DNA of 64,000 nt from Mesorhizobium sp. WSM3860 (GCF_002294995.1 NZ_NSGF01000022.1:1-64000), one strand, 5' to 3'; positions 54,152 to 62,698 are shown, counted from the stretch's first letter. Numbers and translations: made by a program. Notes: a model not told the origin generated them from the letters alone.

Positions 54152-55195
54152 CTACTCCGCCGCGATGCTGAAGGGCGCGCCTGCGAACGCCTTCTTCTTG
54201 GCATCGATGTCGATGTTGTAGAGGCGCGCGGCATTGAGGCCGAGGATCTTCTCCTTGATCTCGTCAGTCAGCTGCACACCGCGCTCCGCGGCGATGTCGT
54301 CCGGGATCCGATAGGCCCAGAATTTCTCGACGAGCCAGCGCGGCGTCCAGATCGCATAGTCGGAGCCGAACAGGATCTTTTCCGGCCCGATCCAGAACAG
54401 CAGCTCGGCGATGACCTCGCCGAAATAGCGGGGGCGCGAGTGGATGAAGGGAAGCGCCACCGCCAGGCCGCCATAGACATTGGTTTCCTGTGTCGCGATC
54501 CAGCAGAAATCGTCGAGGCGCGGCAGGCCGCAATGCTCGACGATCCAGTTGAGGCCCTGGAAATCCGTCGCCGCATGGTCGACGTCATGCACGTCGAAGG
54601 CATCCTTGCTGAGAGGGATGATCGTCGGACCCTTGTGGACGTGGATGTTTTTGATGCCGAGCTTCTCGCACAGCTCGAAGCACTTGTAGGCGTCGGGATC
54701 GGTGAGCCTCCAGCCCTTGGAGGCGCCGTTCCACTCGGCCGTGTACATCTTCACGCCCTTGACGTCGTAGGTCTCCTTCATGAAGTGGATGTATTCCAGC
54801 GCCTTCTCGCCATCGCGCGGATCGAAGGAGCCGTTGACGATGAAGCGCTCGGGATAGCGCTTGGCGACCTCGGCATTGCGCTCGATCGTGTTGAAGCCGT
54901 TCTTGTAGAAATCCTTCAGGTAGGTCGACTGGACAATCGCCACGTCGTCCGGGCCGTCGATGAACAGATCGCGATAGAGATCGTCGGCGCTGTACTTCTC
55001 GAACTTGCCCTTCTCCCAGAGCTGCTCCTTCGGGCTCAAGCCCGTGTGATAGGCGTAGAAGCAGTCGATGAACTGCTTGCCATGGATGTTCTTCTGGTTT
55101 TCCTGGCTGCCGTCCCAAAAATGGGTGTGGCCGTCGACCACGAAGATATCCTTGCCTTCAGGTGTCTTGTACATTTTTGCCTCCGCAGTCGTCAT
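54152..55195 (-). CDS. Amidohydrolase-family (metal-dependent TIM-barrel) protein of the monooxygenase operon
   Basis: A 347-residue member of the amidohydrolase-2/ACMSD-like family: VDGHTHFWDG supplies the HxH metal pair, NIHVHKGP and VEHCGLPRLDD supply later His ligands, and ILFGSDYAIWTPRW the catalytic Asp. Such genes accompany prm clusters in actinobacteria; their role is not established to my knowledge. Hydrolysis of an ester or lactone of the oxidised substrate, or decarboxylation, is conceivable. Confidence 0.8.
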   Translation of the reverse strand: MTTAEAKMYKTPEGKDIFVVDGHTHFWDGSQENQKNIHGKQFIDCFYAYHTGLSPKEQLWEKGKFEKYSADDLYRDLFIDGPDDVAIVQSTYLKDFYKNGFNTIERNAEVAKRYPERFIVNGSFDPRDGEKALEYIHFMKETYDVKGVKMYTAEWNGASKGWRLTDPDAYKCFELCEKLGIKNIHVHKGPTIIPLSKDAFDVHDVDHAATDFQGLNWIVEHCGLPRLDDFCWIATQETNVYGGLAVALPFIHSRPRYFGEVIAELLFWIGPEKILFGSDYAIWTPRWLVEKFWAYRIPDDIAAERGVQLTDEIKEKILGLNAARLYNIDIDAKKKAFAGAPFSIAAE

Positions 55196-55258
55196 GTTGA
55201 TGGGGCGTCGTGTTGATGGGAGCCGGCGCGCCGCGTCCAGGCAGCGCGCCGGGGTTGC

Positions 55259-55627
55259 TCAGATGTATTCGAAGACCTCGTCCATGTTCCCGAACAGGAT
55301 CACGGTGTTGTCGTCGATGCGCACCATGCGGCCATAGTGGGTGGAAGTGTTGACCTCGAAGATCTCGGCGGTCATCTCGCGGCCGAGATATTCGCTGATC
55401 TCGTCCATCTTGAAGATCAGCTTGCCATTGCCGTCGATGCGGATCATGGCCGGCTGGTAGGTGACGATGACCCCCGGCCTCTTGCCCATGAACTCGGCGA
55501 TGGCGCGGGCCTCGACCGAGTCGTTCATGGTGACGCCGCACTGGTGCGAGATCGTCTGCTCGAAGGTGATGTCCTTCATCGACTTGAAGATGTTGGACTG
55601 CGAGGCGTCGCGTGCTGCTACTGACAT
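55259..55627 (-). CDS. prmD: Monooxygenase coupling/effector protein (PrmD, MmoB/DmpM family)
   Basis: A 122-residue cofactor-free protein. CGVTMNDSVEARAIAEFM and later IDGNGKLIFKMDEI are hallmark segments of MmoB/DmpM/PrmD, which bind the hydroxylase and tune oxygen activation. The N-terminal 25 residues are a flexible tail. It sits 16 bp after the small-subunit gene and completes the A-B-C-D set. Confidence 0.9.
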   Translation of the reverse strand: MSVAARDASQSNIFKSMKDITFEQTISHQCGVTMNDSVEARAIAEFMGKRPGVIVTYQPAMIRIDGNGKLIFKMDEISEYLGREMTAEIFEVNTSTHYGRMVRIDDNTVILFGNMDEVFEYI

Positions 55628-55643
55628 TGTTGTCTCTCCTTGT

Positions 55644-56702
55644 TCAGCGCTTGAGGCCGAGTTCGCCGAGGATCTTGCCTATCCGTTCCTCGGATTGGGC
55701 ATGAACGTCGGTGAAGGAAACCGGCTTGGAATGCGGCATCGACCAGATCGGCTGCAGGCCGGTGGCCGCCTTGTCGGCGAGCGCGCCGTGCTTGTTCACC
55801 CAGCCCTGGAACAGCTTCTTGTTGGCCGCCCCGTGTTTCTCGTCGTGGGCGAGCACGTAGATCAGGTCGATGGTGTTGGCGAGGTTGCGCTCGTAGTCGG
55901 CTTCGGCCGCCGAAATGACCGGCGGCGTGATGAAGTCGTGGTTGGCCGCCGCCGCCAGCATCAGGAAGCCGGAGCGGAACAATTCGCCGACCAGCGGCTC
56001 GAAAACGATGTTGATGGCGAAGTACTGCTCGAGATAGTCGCTCGTACCCATGATGGTCTCGATCGCCTCGCGGGTGCCCTGCCACACCCCGTCCTCGAGC
56101 CAGTGCTTCTTGCCGAGCTCGTCGTCCCAACCTGCGATGTCCATGCCGATCTCGGCGAGATAGAGCGTGATGTCCTGGGCGAGGCGGAGCTTGTAGGAGG
56201 AGTTGGTCAGCGTCGCATTGTTGATCATCTGGGTGTAGCCGTAGCGCTGCGCCTGCATGAGCGACGTGCCGAGGCCGAACTCGGCATGCTTCCATGCCCC
56301 GAGGTGCGCCTGCAGAAGCTTGGCCCAGACCTTGTCGAAGGTCTTCGGCGCGCCGGCGCGGCGGGCATTGGTGATGACGCTCTGCACCATCGTCTCGATC
56401 TTCGACTGGCGCTGATAGTGCGTGCGCTCCCACTCCTGGTCGGGAGCGCGGAAAGCATGCCAGTTCGAGCTCTTGGCAGCCGTGTTGTCCTTGAAGTAGG
56501 CGCCCTTGCCGTTCGAGAAGTTGATGATCCAGTCCTGGATCAGGTAACGCTCGGGGTCAGGCTGCACGTCGACCGTGACATCCTCGTAATGTGTGGCGCG
56601 CTGACCTTTCGGATCGAAGTACCGATACTTGCGGCTGTCCGAATCGGCGAAGATCGCGGCTCCCGCGGCTCCCGATCCTACTGAACTCGACGTTGCTACC
56701 AT
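55644..56702 (-). CDS. prmC: Di-iron monooxygenase hydroxylase small (beta) subunit (PrmC)
   Basis: A 352-residue protein of the ferritin-like hydroxylase beta family with KYRYFDPKGQRATHYEDVTV near the N-terminus and helical stretches such as KTFDKVWAKLLQAHLGAWKH and LSYDL-like LAQDITLYLAEIGMDI. It carries no full iron-ligand set, as expected for beta subunits, and associates with PrmA. ATG 56702 starts MVATSSS; the longer frame overlaps prmB and is rejected. Confidence 0.9.
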   Translation of the reverse strand: MVATSSSVGSGAAGAAIFADSDSRKYRYFDPKGQRATHYEDVTVDVQPDPERYLIQDWIINFSNGKGAYFKDNTAAKSSNWHAFRAPDQEWERTHYQRQSKIETMVQSVITNARRAGAPKTFDKVWAKLLQAHLGAWKHAEFGLGTSLMQAQRYGYTQMINNATLTNSSYKLRLAQDITLYLAEIGMDIAGWDDELGKKHWLEDGVWQGTREAIETIMGTSDYLEQYFAINIVFEPLVGELFRSGFLMLAAAANHDFITPPVISAAEADYERNLANTIDLIYVLAHDEKHGAANKKLFQGWVNKHGALADKAATGLQPIWSMPHSKPVSFTDVHAQSEERIGKILGELGLKR

Positions 56703-56754
56703 TGTCTTCACTCCCTTGTTGCAGTTGCTCTGGTGTCTTCGGCTCCGGCCCGCC

Positions 56755-57816
56755 TCAATGGGCCGGGGTGGTGTTGGACGACGTGGTGGTGAACCTGTCG
56801 AAGAAGATGCGTTCGGTCTCGAAGCCATTCATGAACAGCACCGGCTGCAGCGCATCGATCATTGGCGGCGGACCGCAGGCATAGACGTCGCCCTGTCCGT
56901 CTACCGCGAGTTGCTTGAGCTTGGCGTCGACGCTTTGGTGCACGAAGCCGCGCTCGCCATCCCAGGCCTCGCCATTGACGTGCGAAAGGACCGGGATGAA
57001 GTTCAGTTCTGCGTGGCGATCGGCGAGCTCGGCGATCCTGTCGAGATAGAACAGGTCGCCAGGCGTCCGCGCACCATAGAAGAAGTAGACGTCACGCTTC
57101 TCGCCGCTCTTCAGGTGATCGTTGAGGATCGACCATACCGGTGACATGCCGGAGCCGGCGCCGACCAGGATCAGGGGGCCTTGCCGCTCTTCCCGTCGGA
57201 AGCAGGTTCCATAGGGTCCGACGACGGTGACCTCGGCTCCGACACGTATCCCTCCGGAATCGAGCTCTCCGGAGAACTTTCCTTCTGGGTATTTCTTGAT
57301 GATGAAGGAGAGTTTTTGGGTTTGGTCCGGCGTATTTGCCATGGAGAACGAGCGCGTAATCGTCTCCCCTTTTTGCGTGGTGACTGTGATGTCGACATAT
57401 TGGCCAGCCCAGAATTTTATCGGCGAGCTGAGCTCGATCTCGATGCCGCGGATGTCGTGGGTCAGATGCTCGAACTTCGAGATGCGGCCCTTGAACGTCT
57501 TGACCGCGATCGACTTCGCCAGAACCTCCTCGTCGTAGTTGAGGAGCTCGACCTGCATGTCGGAATAGGCAATGGACCGACATAGCAGGATGTGGCCGCT
57601 CTCCTTCTCCATGTCGTTGAGCGCGAAGGTCGAGTATTTCAGCATGTCGACCTCGCCTTCGAGCAGCACGCATTTGCAGGCCGAGCACTGCCCTTCCTTG
57701 CAGCCATGCGGCAGCGCGATGCCCTGGCGGAAAGCCGCGTTCAGGACCGTTTCGCCGTTTTCGACCTCGAACTCGACGCCGACCGGCTCCAGGCGCACTG
57801 TGTGAGCGTCACTCAT
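56755..57816 (-). CDS. prmB: Monooxygenase reductase, [2Fe-2S]-FAD-NAD(P)H (PrmB)
   Basis: A 353-residue reductase: plant-type ferredoxin domain with cysteines C39, C44, C47 and C79 (GCKEGQCSACKCVLLEGE), FAD-binding RSFSMANT at about 165, and NAD-binding LILVGAGSGMSPVWS at about 215-230. It passes electrons from NADH to the hydroxylase. Its ATG immediately follows the stop of the small membrane-protein gene (TAAATG), so the two are coupled. Position between large and small hydroxylase genes matches prmABCD order. Confidence 0.9.
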   Translation of the reverse strand: MSDAHTVRLEPVGVEFEVENGETVLNAAFRQGIALPHGCKEGQCSACKCVLLEGEVDMLKYSTFALNDMEKESGHILLCRSIAYSDMQVELLNYDEEVLAKSIAVKTFKGRISKFEHLTHDIRGIEIELSSPIKFWAGQYVDITVTTQKGETITRSFSMANTPDQTQKLSFIIKKYPEGKFSGELDSGGIRVGAEVTVVGPYGTCFRREERQGPLILVGAGSGMSPVWSILNDHLKSGEKRDVYFFYGARTPGDLFYLDRIAELADRHAELNFIPVLSHVNGEAWDGERGFVHQSVDAKLKQLAVDGQGDVYACGPPPMIDALQPVLFMNGFETERIFFDRFTTTSSNTTPAH

Positions 57817-58008
57817 TTAGATAAGCCTCCCGATAGCCAGTATCTTCACTGGTACTCTTGGTTTCTGGCCGAGCGAGCCCTTGTAGCCGGCCGTTACTTT
57901 CCTCCAGTCGTCGGCAGGTGCATGAGCGCCTGTGACGGTGAAGACGGTTGCGGCAATTGCAGCCCAGGCCGCGATGGCTATGGGCAAGGTGAAACGGGCG
58001 CGTGTCAT
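57817..58008 (-). CDS. Small single-helix membrane protein inside the monooxygenase operon
   Basis: A 63-residue protein starting MTRARFTLPIAIAAWAAIAA; residues 8-30 form one membrane helix or uncleaved signal, followed by a basic 33-residue tail (WRKVTAGYKGSLGQKPRVP). ATG 58008 has AGGTGG upstream; GTG 58017 is an alternative. It lies 50 bp after prmA and abuts prmB (TAAATG), so it is translated with them. No such component belongs to the standard prmABCD set as I know it. It could anchor the reductase or hydroxylase at the membrane. Confidence 0.55.
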   Translation of the reverse strand: MTRARFTLPIAIAAWAAIAATVFTVTGAHAPADDWRKVTAGYKGSLGQKPRVPVKILAIGRLI

Positions 58009-58058
58009 GTCGACCACCTAGCGGAGCGCGGGCCGGCAGTAGCCGGCCCGCGAGGCCG

Positions 58059-59726
58059 TTAATTGAACGGAGTGATGGTGAAGCCCGCGCGATACTCGGC
58101 GAGGTGCTTTTCCCGATCGGCCGGCGACATGGCGCGAAGCGCCTTGAGCGGCGAGCCCAGCACGTTGCCGCGCACGTCGTCGAGCGTCCACTGATCGTCG
58201 GCGCCGAAGCGCAGGTGCGGCTGCGGGATCAGGGTCTTGCCGTCGGAACGGACGAAGTTGAGGTCCTTGATCGCGTCGGCGAGGTCCCAGCCGTCATAGA
58301 GCGTCTCCCACTCGCGCTTGCCGCTGAAGCGGCCCATCGCGGGCGTCGGACGGCCCTGGTATTCGTCGGCGAAGGCTTCGACGGCGGTCCAGCGGTCGAG
58401 TTCGTGGGCGAAGGTGTGCAACTCGCCGTCGATCTCGTCGACCACGATGTCCTCGCGGATCAGGCAAGGCACCAGGCACGACCAGCAGCGGTGCGGATAG
58501 ACGTAGCCGACATCGCTGTTGAACAGCAGCACCTTCTCGCCCTTATGGCTGAGCTTGGCGTACCACTTCCAGAAGTCGCCGAATTCGGCGTACCAGCCCG
58601 GATACTTGTGCTCGAACCACTCGAAGTCCTTGTCGGTCTGAGCTTCGATGCGCCAGAAGTTGACCGGCCAGCCGACCGCGAAGAACTGGCCGACCTTGTG
58701 GACATAGTTCTTCTTGGTGATGCGCTCCCAAGCTGCCTGGACGTCGTCGTGGTGAACCTTGATGCCGTATTTCTCGAGCGGCAGCATGTAGGTGCGGTAG
58801 TAGTCCTCATAGATCCAGCGGTGCCACATTTCCGCGTAAGACTCCTTGTTCTTGTCGCGGTTGGTGGTGCCGTATTCGATGAAGGTGCCGATGGCGGCAT
58901 CGACGATGGCGTGGTTCTGCCAGAAGGCGTAGCGCAGGTCGCGCTCAAGCAGGAGATGGTTCTCCGGCTCCTTGAGCGCGGCCATCAGCAGCGAGTGGCC
59001 GTTGCCGATGTGGCGGCTCTCGTCGGACTGCACCGACAGGAAGACCGTCGGCAGCGCATAATCGCCGTTGCGGGCGGCTTCCGAGGGCATGGCGACGAAA
59101 AGCGTGTTGGTGAACGCGGTTTCGGCGACGACCGTCAGATACATGCACGCGGCCGTCATCGTGTCGCCGGTGATGAAGCCTTCACCGAACTGGCGGCCGA
59201 TCGTGGTCGCGTAGCACTTGCCGAAGGCTTCCTCGGTGATATCGAACCCTGCCGGGTCGATATAGTTCTCCATGTACCACTTCTTCAGGTTCATCTGGAT
59301 GGTCGAGTGACGGAACTCGTCGACCATCTGCATGGTGAAGCCGGTTCTGAGGTCCTCGCCGGGCGCCAGCCGCGCCACCATCGCCATCGAGCGGGCGGCG
59401 GAAATTTCCGGGAAGGGAATGATGGCGAGGAAGAGCTTCATCCACTCCACCCAGCGCGGCTCGACATTGCGGAACATGTCGCCGCGGAGAGCGGCATCGA
59501 GCGCGCCGTAGACGCGATTGTCCTTTTCCTCCTGCATGGGGAAATAGGAGCGCAGCACCTGCTTCATCGGATCGCGCGGCGCCTTGGCGATCTTGTAGTC
59601 GGTCGGAAACGTCATCGCTTCCTGGACATAGGTCGGGTTCCAACCGAGGTCGGAAATCTTCTTGGTCGCCTCGCCCACGGAAATACCGCGCTGCGAGGTA
59701 ATCTTGTTAAGTGTCAACGACGACAT
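58059..59726 (-). CDS. prmA: Soluble di-iron monooxygenase hydroxylase large (alpha) subunit (PrmA/MimA-like)
   Basis: A 555-residue hydroxylase alpha subunit. The di-iron ligands are all visible at E107 (IPFPEIS), E137 and H140 (VDEFRH), E202 (VVAETAF), E236 and H239 (QSDESRH); the numbering is a constant seven below methane monooxygenase MmoX (E114, E144, H147, E209, E243, H246). It activates O2 to hydroxylate a small substrate. Gene order A-B-C-D, GroEL-like and ADH neighbours and absence of a Rieske component point to propane-type group 5/6 enzymes rather than toluene or phenol enzymes. GGAGG is 9 bases before ATG 59726; ATG 59732 is the other choice. Confidence 0.92.
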   Translation of the reverse strand: MSSLTLNKITSQRGISVGEATKKISDLGWNPTYVQEAMTFPTDYKIAKAPRDPMKQVLRSYFPMQEEKDNRVYGALDAALRGDMFRNVEPRWVEWMKLFLAIIPFPEISAARSMAMVARLAPGEDLRTGFTMQMVDEFRHSTIQMNLKKWYMENYIDPAGFDITEEAFGKCYATTIGRQFGEGFITGDTMTAACMYLTVVAETAFTNTLFVAMPSEAARNGDYALPTVFLSVQSDESRHIGNGHSLLMAALKEPENHLLLERDLRYAFWQNHAIVDAAIGTFIEYGTTNRDKNKESYAEMWHRWIYEDYYRTYMLPLEKYGIKVHHDDVQAAWERITKKNYVHKVGQFFAVGWPVNFWRIEAQTDKDFEWFEHKYPGWYAEFGDFWKWYAKLSHKGEKVLLFNSDVGYVYPHRCWSCLVPCLIREDIVVDEIDGELHTFAHELDRWTAVEAFADEYQGRPTPAMGRFSGKREWETLYDGWDLADAIKDLNFVRSDGKTLIPQPHLRFGADDQWTLDDVRGNVLGSPLKALRAMSPADREKHLAEYRAGFTITPFN

Positions 59727-60026
59727 CGTCATAAGCCTCCACCAGGTTGAGCCATGGATCCCTCGATCCAGGGCATGAGACGGCACACAACGCCGCCAGT
59801 GAGTTTGCGAACGGCATGACAAAGGGTTGCGCACTCAGGCGCGACACGGGGGCCAGCCATTCAAGTGGATCGCGGCAAAGGTTCTCGAGGTGGGCGGCGG
59901 CCACTGCGACACCCCAGTCGCATCTTGCGATGGGCTATCGAAGCGCGTGCGCTGCTGCTTCGTCCGGTCCTTCGTTCTTTTGGCACCGCGTCGGAACGCG
60001 ATGGGCTTCTTATGTGAATAGGCAAA

Positions 60027-60041
60027 GCAAGCGCCGTGCCA
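60027..60041 (-). promoter_or_regulatory. Sigma-54 (-24/-12) promoter of the monooxygenase operon
   Basis: On the minus strand the sequence TGGCAC-GGCGC-TTGC matches the RpoN consensus (TGGCAC-N5-TTGC) exactly and points to prmA, whose start is about 300 bp downstream, leaving a long leader. A sigma-54 activator gene is present at 43791. Confidence 0.78.
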
Positions 60042-60140
60042 GTTTGAATTTTGAGCCAATGGGCACCCTTTGGGCGGAGGTCGCCACCGGCTTATCCGGC
60101 AAATTCCCGGACGACTGTAACGATATTTTACATTTGTATA

Positions 60141-60194
60141 TTACATATGTAATGTTTATATCTCATTGTGCGTTGCAATATATACTGTTGCAAC
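60141..60194. promoter_or_regulatory. Candidate enhancer (UAS) for the sigma-54 activator
   Basis: Two palindromes stand 100-153 bp upstream of the -24 box: TTACATATGTAA (60141-60152) and GTTGCAA-N9-TTGCAAC (60172-60194). Sigma-54 activators bind such inverted repeats at this distance. The second, with 7-bp arms, is the better candidate. The surrounding DNA is very AT-rich and also serves the divergent gene at 60277. Confidence 0.5.
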
Positions 60195-60276
60195 CGCGAT
60201 ATAAATAAAATAATCGACCCCTATTCATTTCAGTCATTTCATACATTATTTGAGGACCGATCTCGCACGAGAGGCA

Positions 60277-60747
60277 ATGCCGAGAAGGACGATGCCGAGC
60301 GACAATGACAGCCCAGGCCTTCCCCGGCCCCATCCGTCGGAGGACGTGACCACCGAGCTCGTCAGGCTCATGCCGCGCGACCTCGTTTTCGTCATGCGTT
60401 TCATGGGTGAGAGCCAGCACCGTCTGCAAAGTCATTTCCAGGATTTCATTCGGACCGAGCTTGCCGCCAGCGGCGTCACCGCGGAGACGCATCCGATGAT
60501 CCACCTGTTCATCGAAAGCCACGCGATCCTGTTGTGCGACTTCGTGTTTTCCGGCGTTTCGCTGTCGCGCCAGTTTCGCATCGCCGAGATCGAGCATCTT
60601 ACCGGTGACGCCACGTCCATGATCCGCGTCGACATCTGGGACCAACTTAAGAGCCATATCGAAACCGCCGAAAAGCAGTTCCGGACACAGGTTGATGGCC
60701 TGCCGGGATTGCTGTCCGCGTTCGAAAAACCAACAGAGAAAAAGTGA
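60277..60747 (+). CDS. Unknown helical protein, first gene of a coupled four-gene cluster
   Basis: A 156-residue, mostly alpha-helical soluble protein (FVMRFMGESQHRLQSHFQDF, MIHLFIESHAILLCDFVFSG, WDQLKSHIETAEKQFRTQVD). No signal peptide, membrane helix or known motif. Starts at ATG 60277 or 60292; neither has an ideal ribosome site. It is divergent from the monooxygenase operon across 550 bp of AT-rich DNA and overlaps the next gene (TGATG), so it is probably part of one complex or pathway with it. I do not recognise a family. Confidence 0.6.
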   Translation: MPRRTMPSDNDSPGLPRPHPSEDVTTELVRLMPRDLVFVMRFMGESQHRLQSHFQDFIRTELAASGVTAETHPMIHLFIESHAILLCDFVFSGVSLSRQFRIAEIEHLTGDATSMIRVDIWDQLKSHIETAEKQFRTQVDGLPGLLSAFEKPTEKK

Positions 60748-61088
60748 TGAGCGGCGACACGAGACACGACGCTGGACTGGCCGCGCTGGTCGCTCAACGA
60801 TTGGCTCTCGTCGCCGACGTCTCGGCGCTTACCGCCGAAGCACAGCGGCTCAATCAAAAACTCTCCGGTATCGAAATGGAGGTGCTGCGCATGCAGCTCG
60901 AAATCGGGAGGCACGGCGGCAGGGCTGAACTGGTACAGGATTTGCGTGACGTTGAAGAGAGTGCCGAGGCCATCAGACAGGCATGCATCGAGAGCGAGGA
61001 CCGCATTGCCGCAACCGAAGGCAAGGTCGCGGATGTCGACCGCGCAATTGCCAGAGCAACGAGCGACATTAGGGGAGACAAGCCGTGA
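60747..61088 (+). CDS. Predicted coiled-coil protein of unknown function
   Basis: A 113-residue protein, almost entirely heptad-like helix: LVAQRLALVADVSALTAEAQ, RLNQKLSGIEMEVLRMQLEI and LVQDLRDVEESAEAIRQACI, then a second helical arm. It begins at ATG 60747, sharing a base with the preceding stop, and ends by overlapping the beta-propeller gene (GTGA), so all are coupled. Function unknown; a scaffold or dimeriser is the natural guess. Confidence 0.6.
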   Translation: MSGDTRHDAGLAALVAQRLALVADVSALTAEAQRLNQKLSGIEMEVLRMQLEIGRHGGRAELVQDLRDVEESAEAIRQACIESEDRIAATEGKVADVDRAIARATSDIRGDKP

Positions 61089-62212
61089 ACCAGCAAACGA
61101 TGCAGAATTTGGCGCTGTTCGACCTGCTGGCACGAAGCTGGCGACGTCCGGCGGCGATTTCCGATGTTTGCTTCAGTATCGATGGCTCCGCCATTGCATT
61201 CACGTCCGTGGACGGTTCCGTCGCAATCGGCCATGTGGCGGATCAGGAACCGCCGGAGTCAAGGATCAGGGTCAGCGGCGATCTCGGACAGACGACGATC
61301 CGGCCCCGCGAGAAACAACCGGCACCTTTGATCGCCTCCGCATCGCTTGGGGACGGCGATGTCCCAATCGTCGCCTATCGGAGTTCCGGCTTCCTCGTCG
61401 GCACGAGTGCCGGGGAAGCCACGCATTTGGCACCCGACGGCGAGATTCAGCCAACGCCGATCAAGATCGACGGACCGATCCTCGCTATCGCCCATAGTGC
61501 CCCGAAAGCCATGACAGCCTTCAGCGATGGACATGATGTGTTTCTGTCGCGCGCCAACGATGAAGTGGTGAGGCTGCAGCAGGCAGCGTCCTCATTGACG
61601 CACACAATCGCGTTCTCGCCGGACGCGAAACGGCTTGCGTTCGATTCCGGCAACGGGCTGTCGGTCTGGGCGGTCGACGGCGGTCCCGAGCCGATACACG
61701 AATTTTCCACCCCCTCACGCCCGGCTTGCATCCGCTGGAGCTACGACGGCTCATGGCTGGCCTGCGGACTGGAGACAGGAGGCTTCGGCCTGATGCGCCT
61801 GGCTGATCGCCAATCGGGCGTGGTCGGCGGCTTTCCCTCGCCCGTGCGCACGGTGTGCTGGAGCGCGCAAGAGAACACGCTGTTTGCCTCGGGTGCCTTC
61901 CGTATTGCTGGCTGGTCAATGGCTGCCCCGCCATTTCAGCATGCGGCTTCCGGCGCGCTGGAAACCGGTCGCGCAGCGCCTGTGCCTGTCGAAACAATGG
62001 CCGCGCATCCGGTGAGAAACCTTATCGCCGCAGGCTACGCCAACGGCCGGATCACGGTCGCCCGGATTGGATCGCGCGACGAGCTCGTCGCGAAACTTTC
62101 CGGCAGCGCGATCACAGCGCTGGCCTGGTCCGGCGATGGACAGCACCTAGCCGTGGGCATGGTGGATGGTACTGCTGCGATCGTCACCTTCCCGGCGATG
62201 CTCTTCAAATAG
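61085..62212 (+). CDS. WD40-like beta-propeller protein of unknown function
   Basis: A 375-residue protein with repeated propeller blades, for example ISDVCFSIDGSAIAFTSVDG, THTIAFSPDAKRLAFDSGNG, ACIRWSYDGSWLACGLETGG, VRTVCWSAQENTLFASGAFR and ITALAWSGDGQHLAVGMVDG, about 6-7 blades. No signal or membrane helix. It starts with GTG 61085 overlapping the coiled-coil stop. Propellers scaffold protein complexes; next to a coiled coil and small helical protein it suggests a cytoplasmic assembly. Confidence 0.68.
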   Translation: MNQQTMQNLALFDLLARSWRRPAAISDVCFSIDGSAIAFTSVDGSVAIGHVADQEPPESRIRVSGDLGQTTIRPREKQPAPLIASASLGDGDVPIVAYRSSGFLVGTSAGEATHLAPDGEIQPTPIKIDGPILAIAHSAPKAMTAFSDGHDVFLSRANDEVVRLQQAASSLTHTIAFSPDAKRLAFDSGNGLSVWAVDGGPEPIHEFSTPSRPACIRWSYDGSWLACGLETGGFGLMRLADRQSGVVGGFPSPVRTVCWSAQENTLFASGAFRIAGWSMAAPPFQHAASGALETGRAAPVPVETMAAHPVRNLIAAGYANGRITVARIGSRDELVAKLSGSAITALAWSGDGQHLAVGMVDGTAAIVTFPAMLFK

Positions 62213-62244
62213 CCGAAATGAACCGCATGAAGCAGGAGGATGGA

Positions 62245-62418
62245 ATGCAGACCGAACTCACGGCCGAAGAAAAGAGCAAGGACGAATTTTTCGAACGCCT
62301 TGCCAAGTTGTCGCAAGAGATGGTGGCCAAGCATGGCAACGATTTCAGCATGGGAGCGCTTGTTCTGGCTGCACGGTGGATTGCCGAAAACCGCGCCGGA
62401 CCGCTGAAGACCAATTGA
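62245..62418 (+). CDS. Small acidic helical protein closing the four-gene cluster
   Basis: A 57-residue protein, MQTELTAEEKSKDEFFERLA onward, predicted as two helices with an amphipathic C-terminal one (MGALVLAARWIAENRAG). ATG 62245 has an excellent AGGAGG five bases upstream; an in-frame ATG at 62218 lacks one. It follows the propeller gene by 32 bp in the same direction. No recognised family. Confidence 0.55.
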   Translation: MQTELTAEEKSKDEFFERLAKLSQEMVAKHGNDFSMGALVLAARWIAENRAGPLKTN

Positions 62419-62698
62419 TCGTCAAGGCGCTTTTGACAGGTCGCCTCACAAGTCGCGCTTTGGAAACGCCGTCGAGGGTTTTCCTCTTGGCAGCAGCCGC
62501 AAAGCCATTCAGGCTCGACAAGATCCGAGGGTGCTGTCCAGCCGCACCGCCACGTCGTCTTCGAGCTTCGCCCGTCGAGCGCTTGACAGCAATACCCGAT
62601 TGATCTCTTCCCAGGTCGCGGACCGGAGCGCGCATAGTCTTTTGCACGCGAAGATCGCGGCCCAAGCAGGTCAAGTTATGTGCCGCCGTTCGGCGGAT

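Noticed and set aside
55461..56684. Plus-strand frame opposite prmC
   Set aside because: Antisense shadow; PrmC and PrmD on the minus strand match their families throughout.
58002..59750. A 582-codon open frame on the plus strand opposite prmA
   Set aside because: It is antisense to a gene with all di-iron ligands; its product shows no motif and has Val/Asp/Arg-rich shadow composition typical of GC-rich antisense frames.
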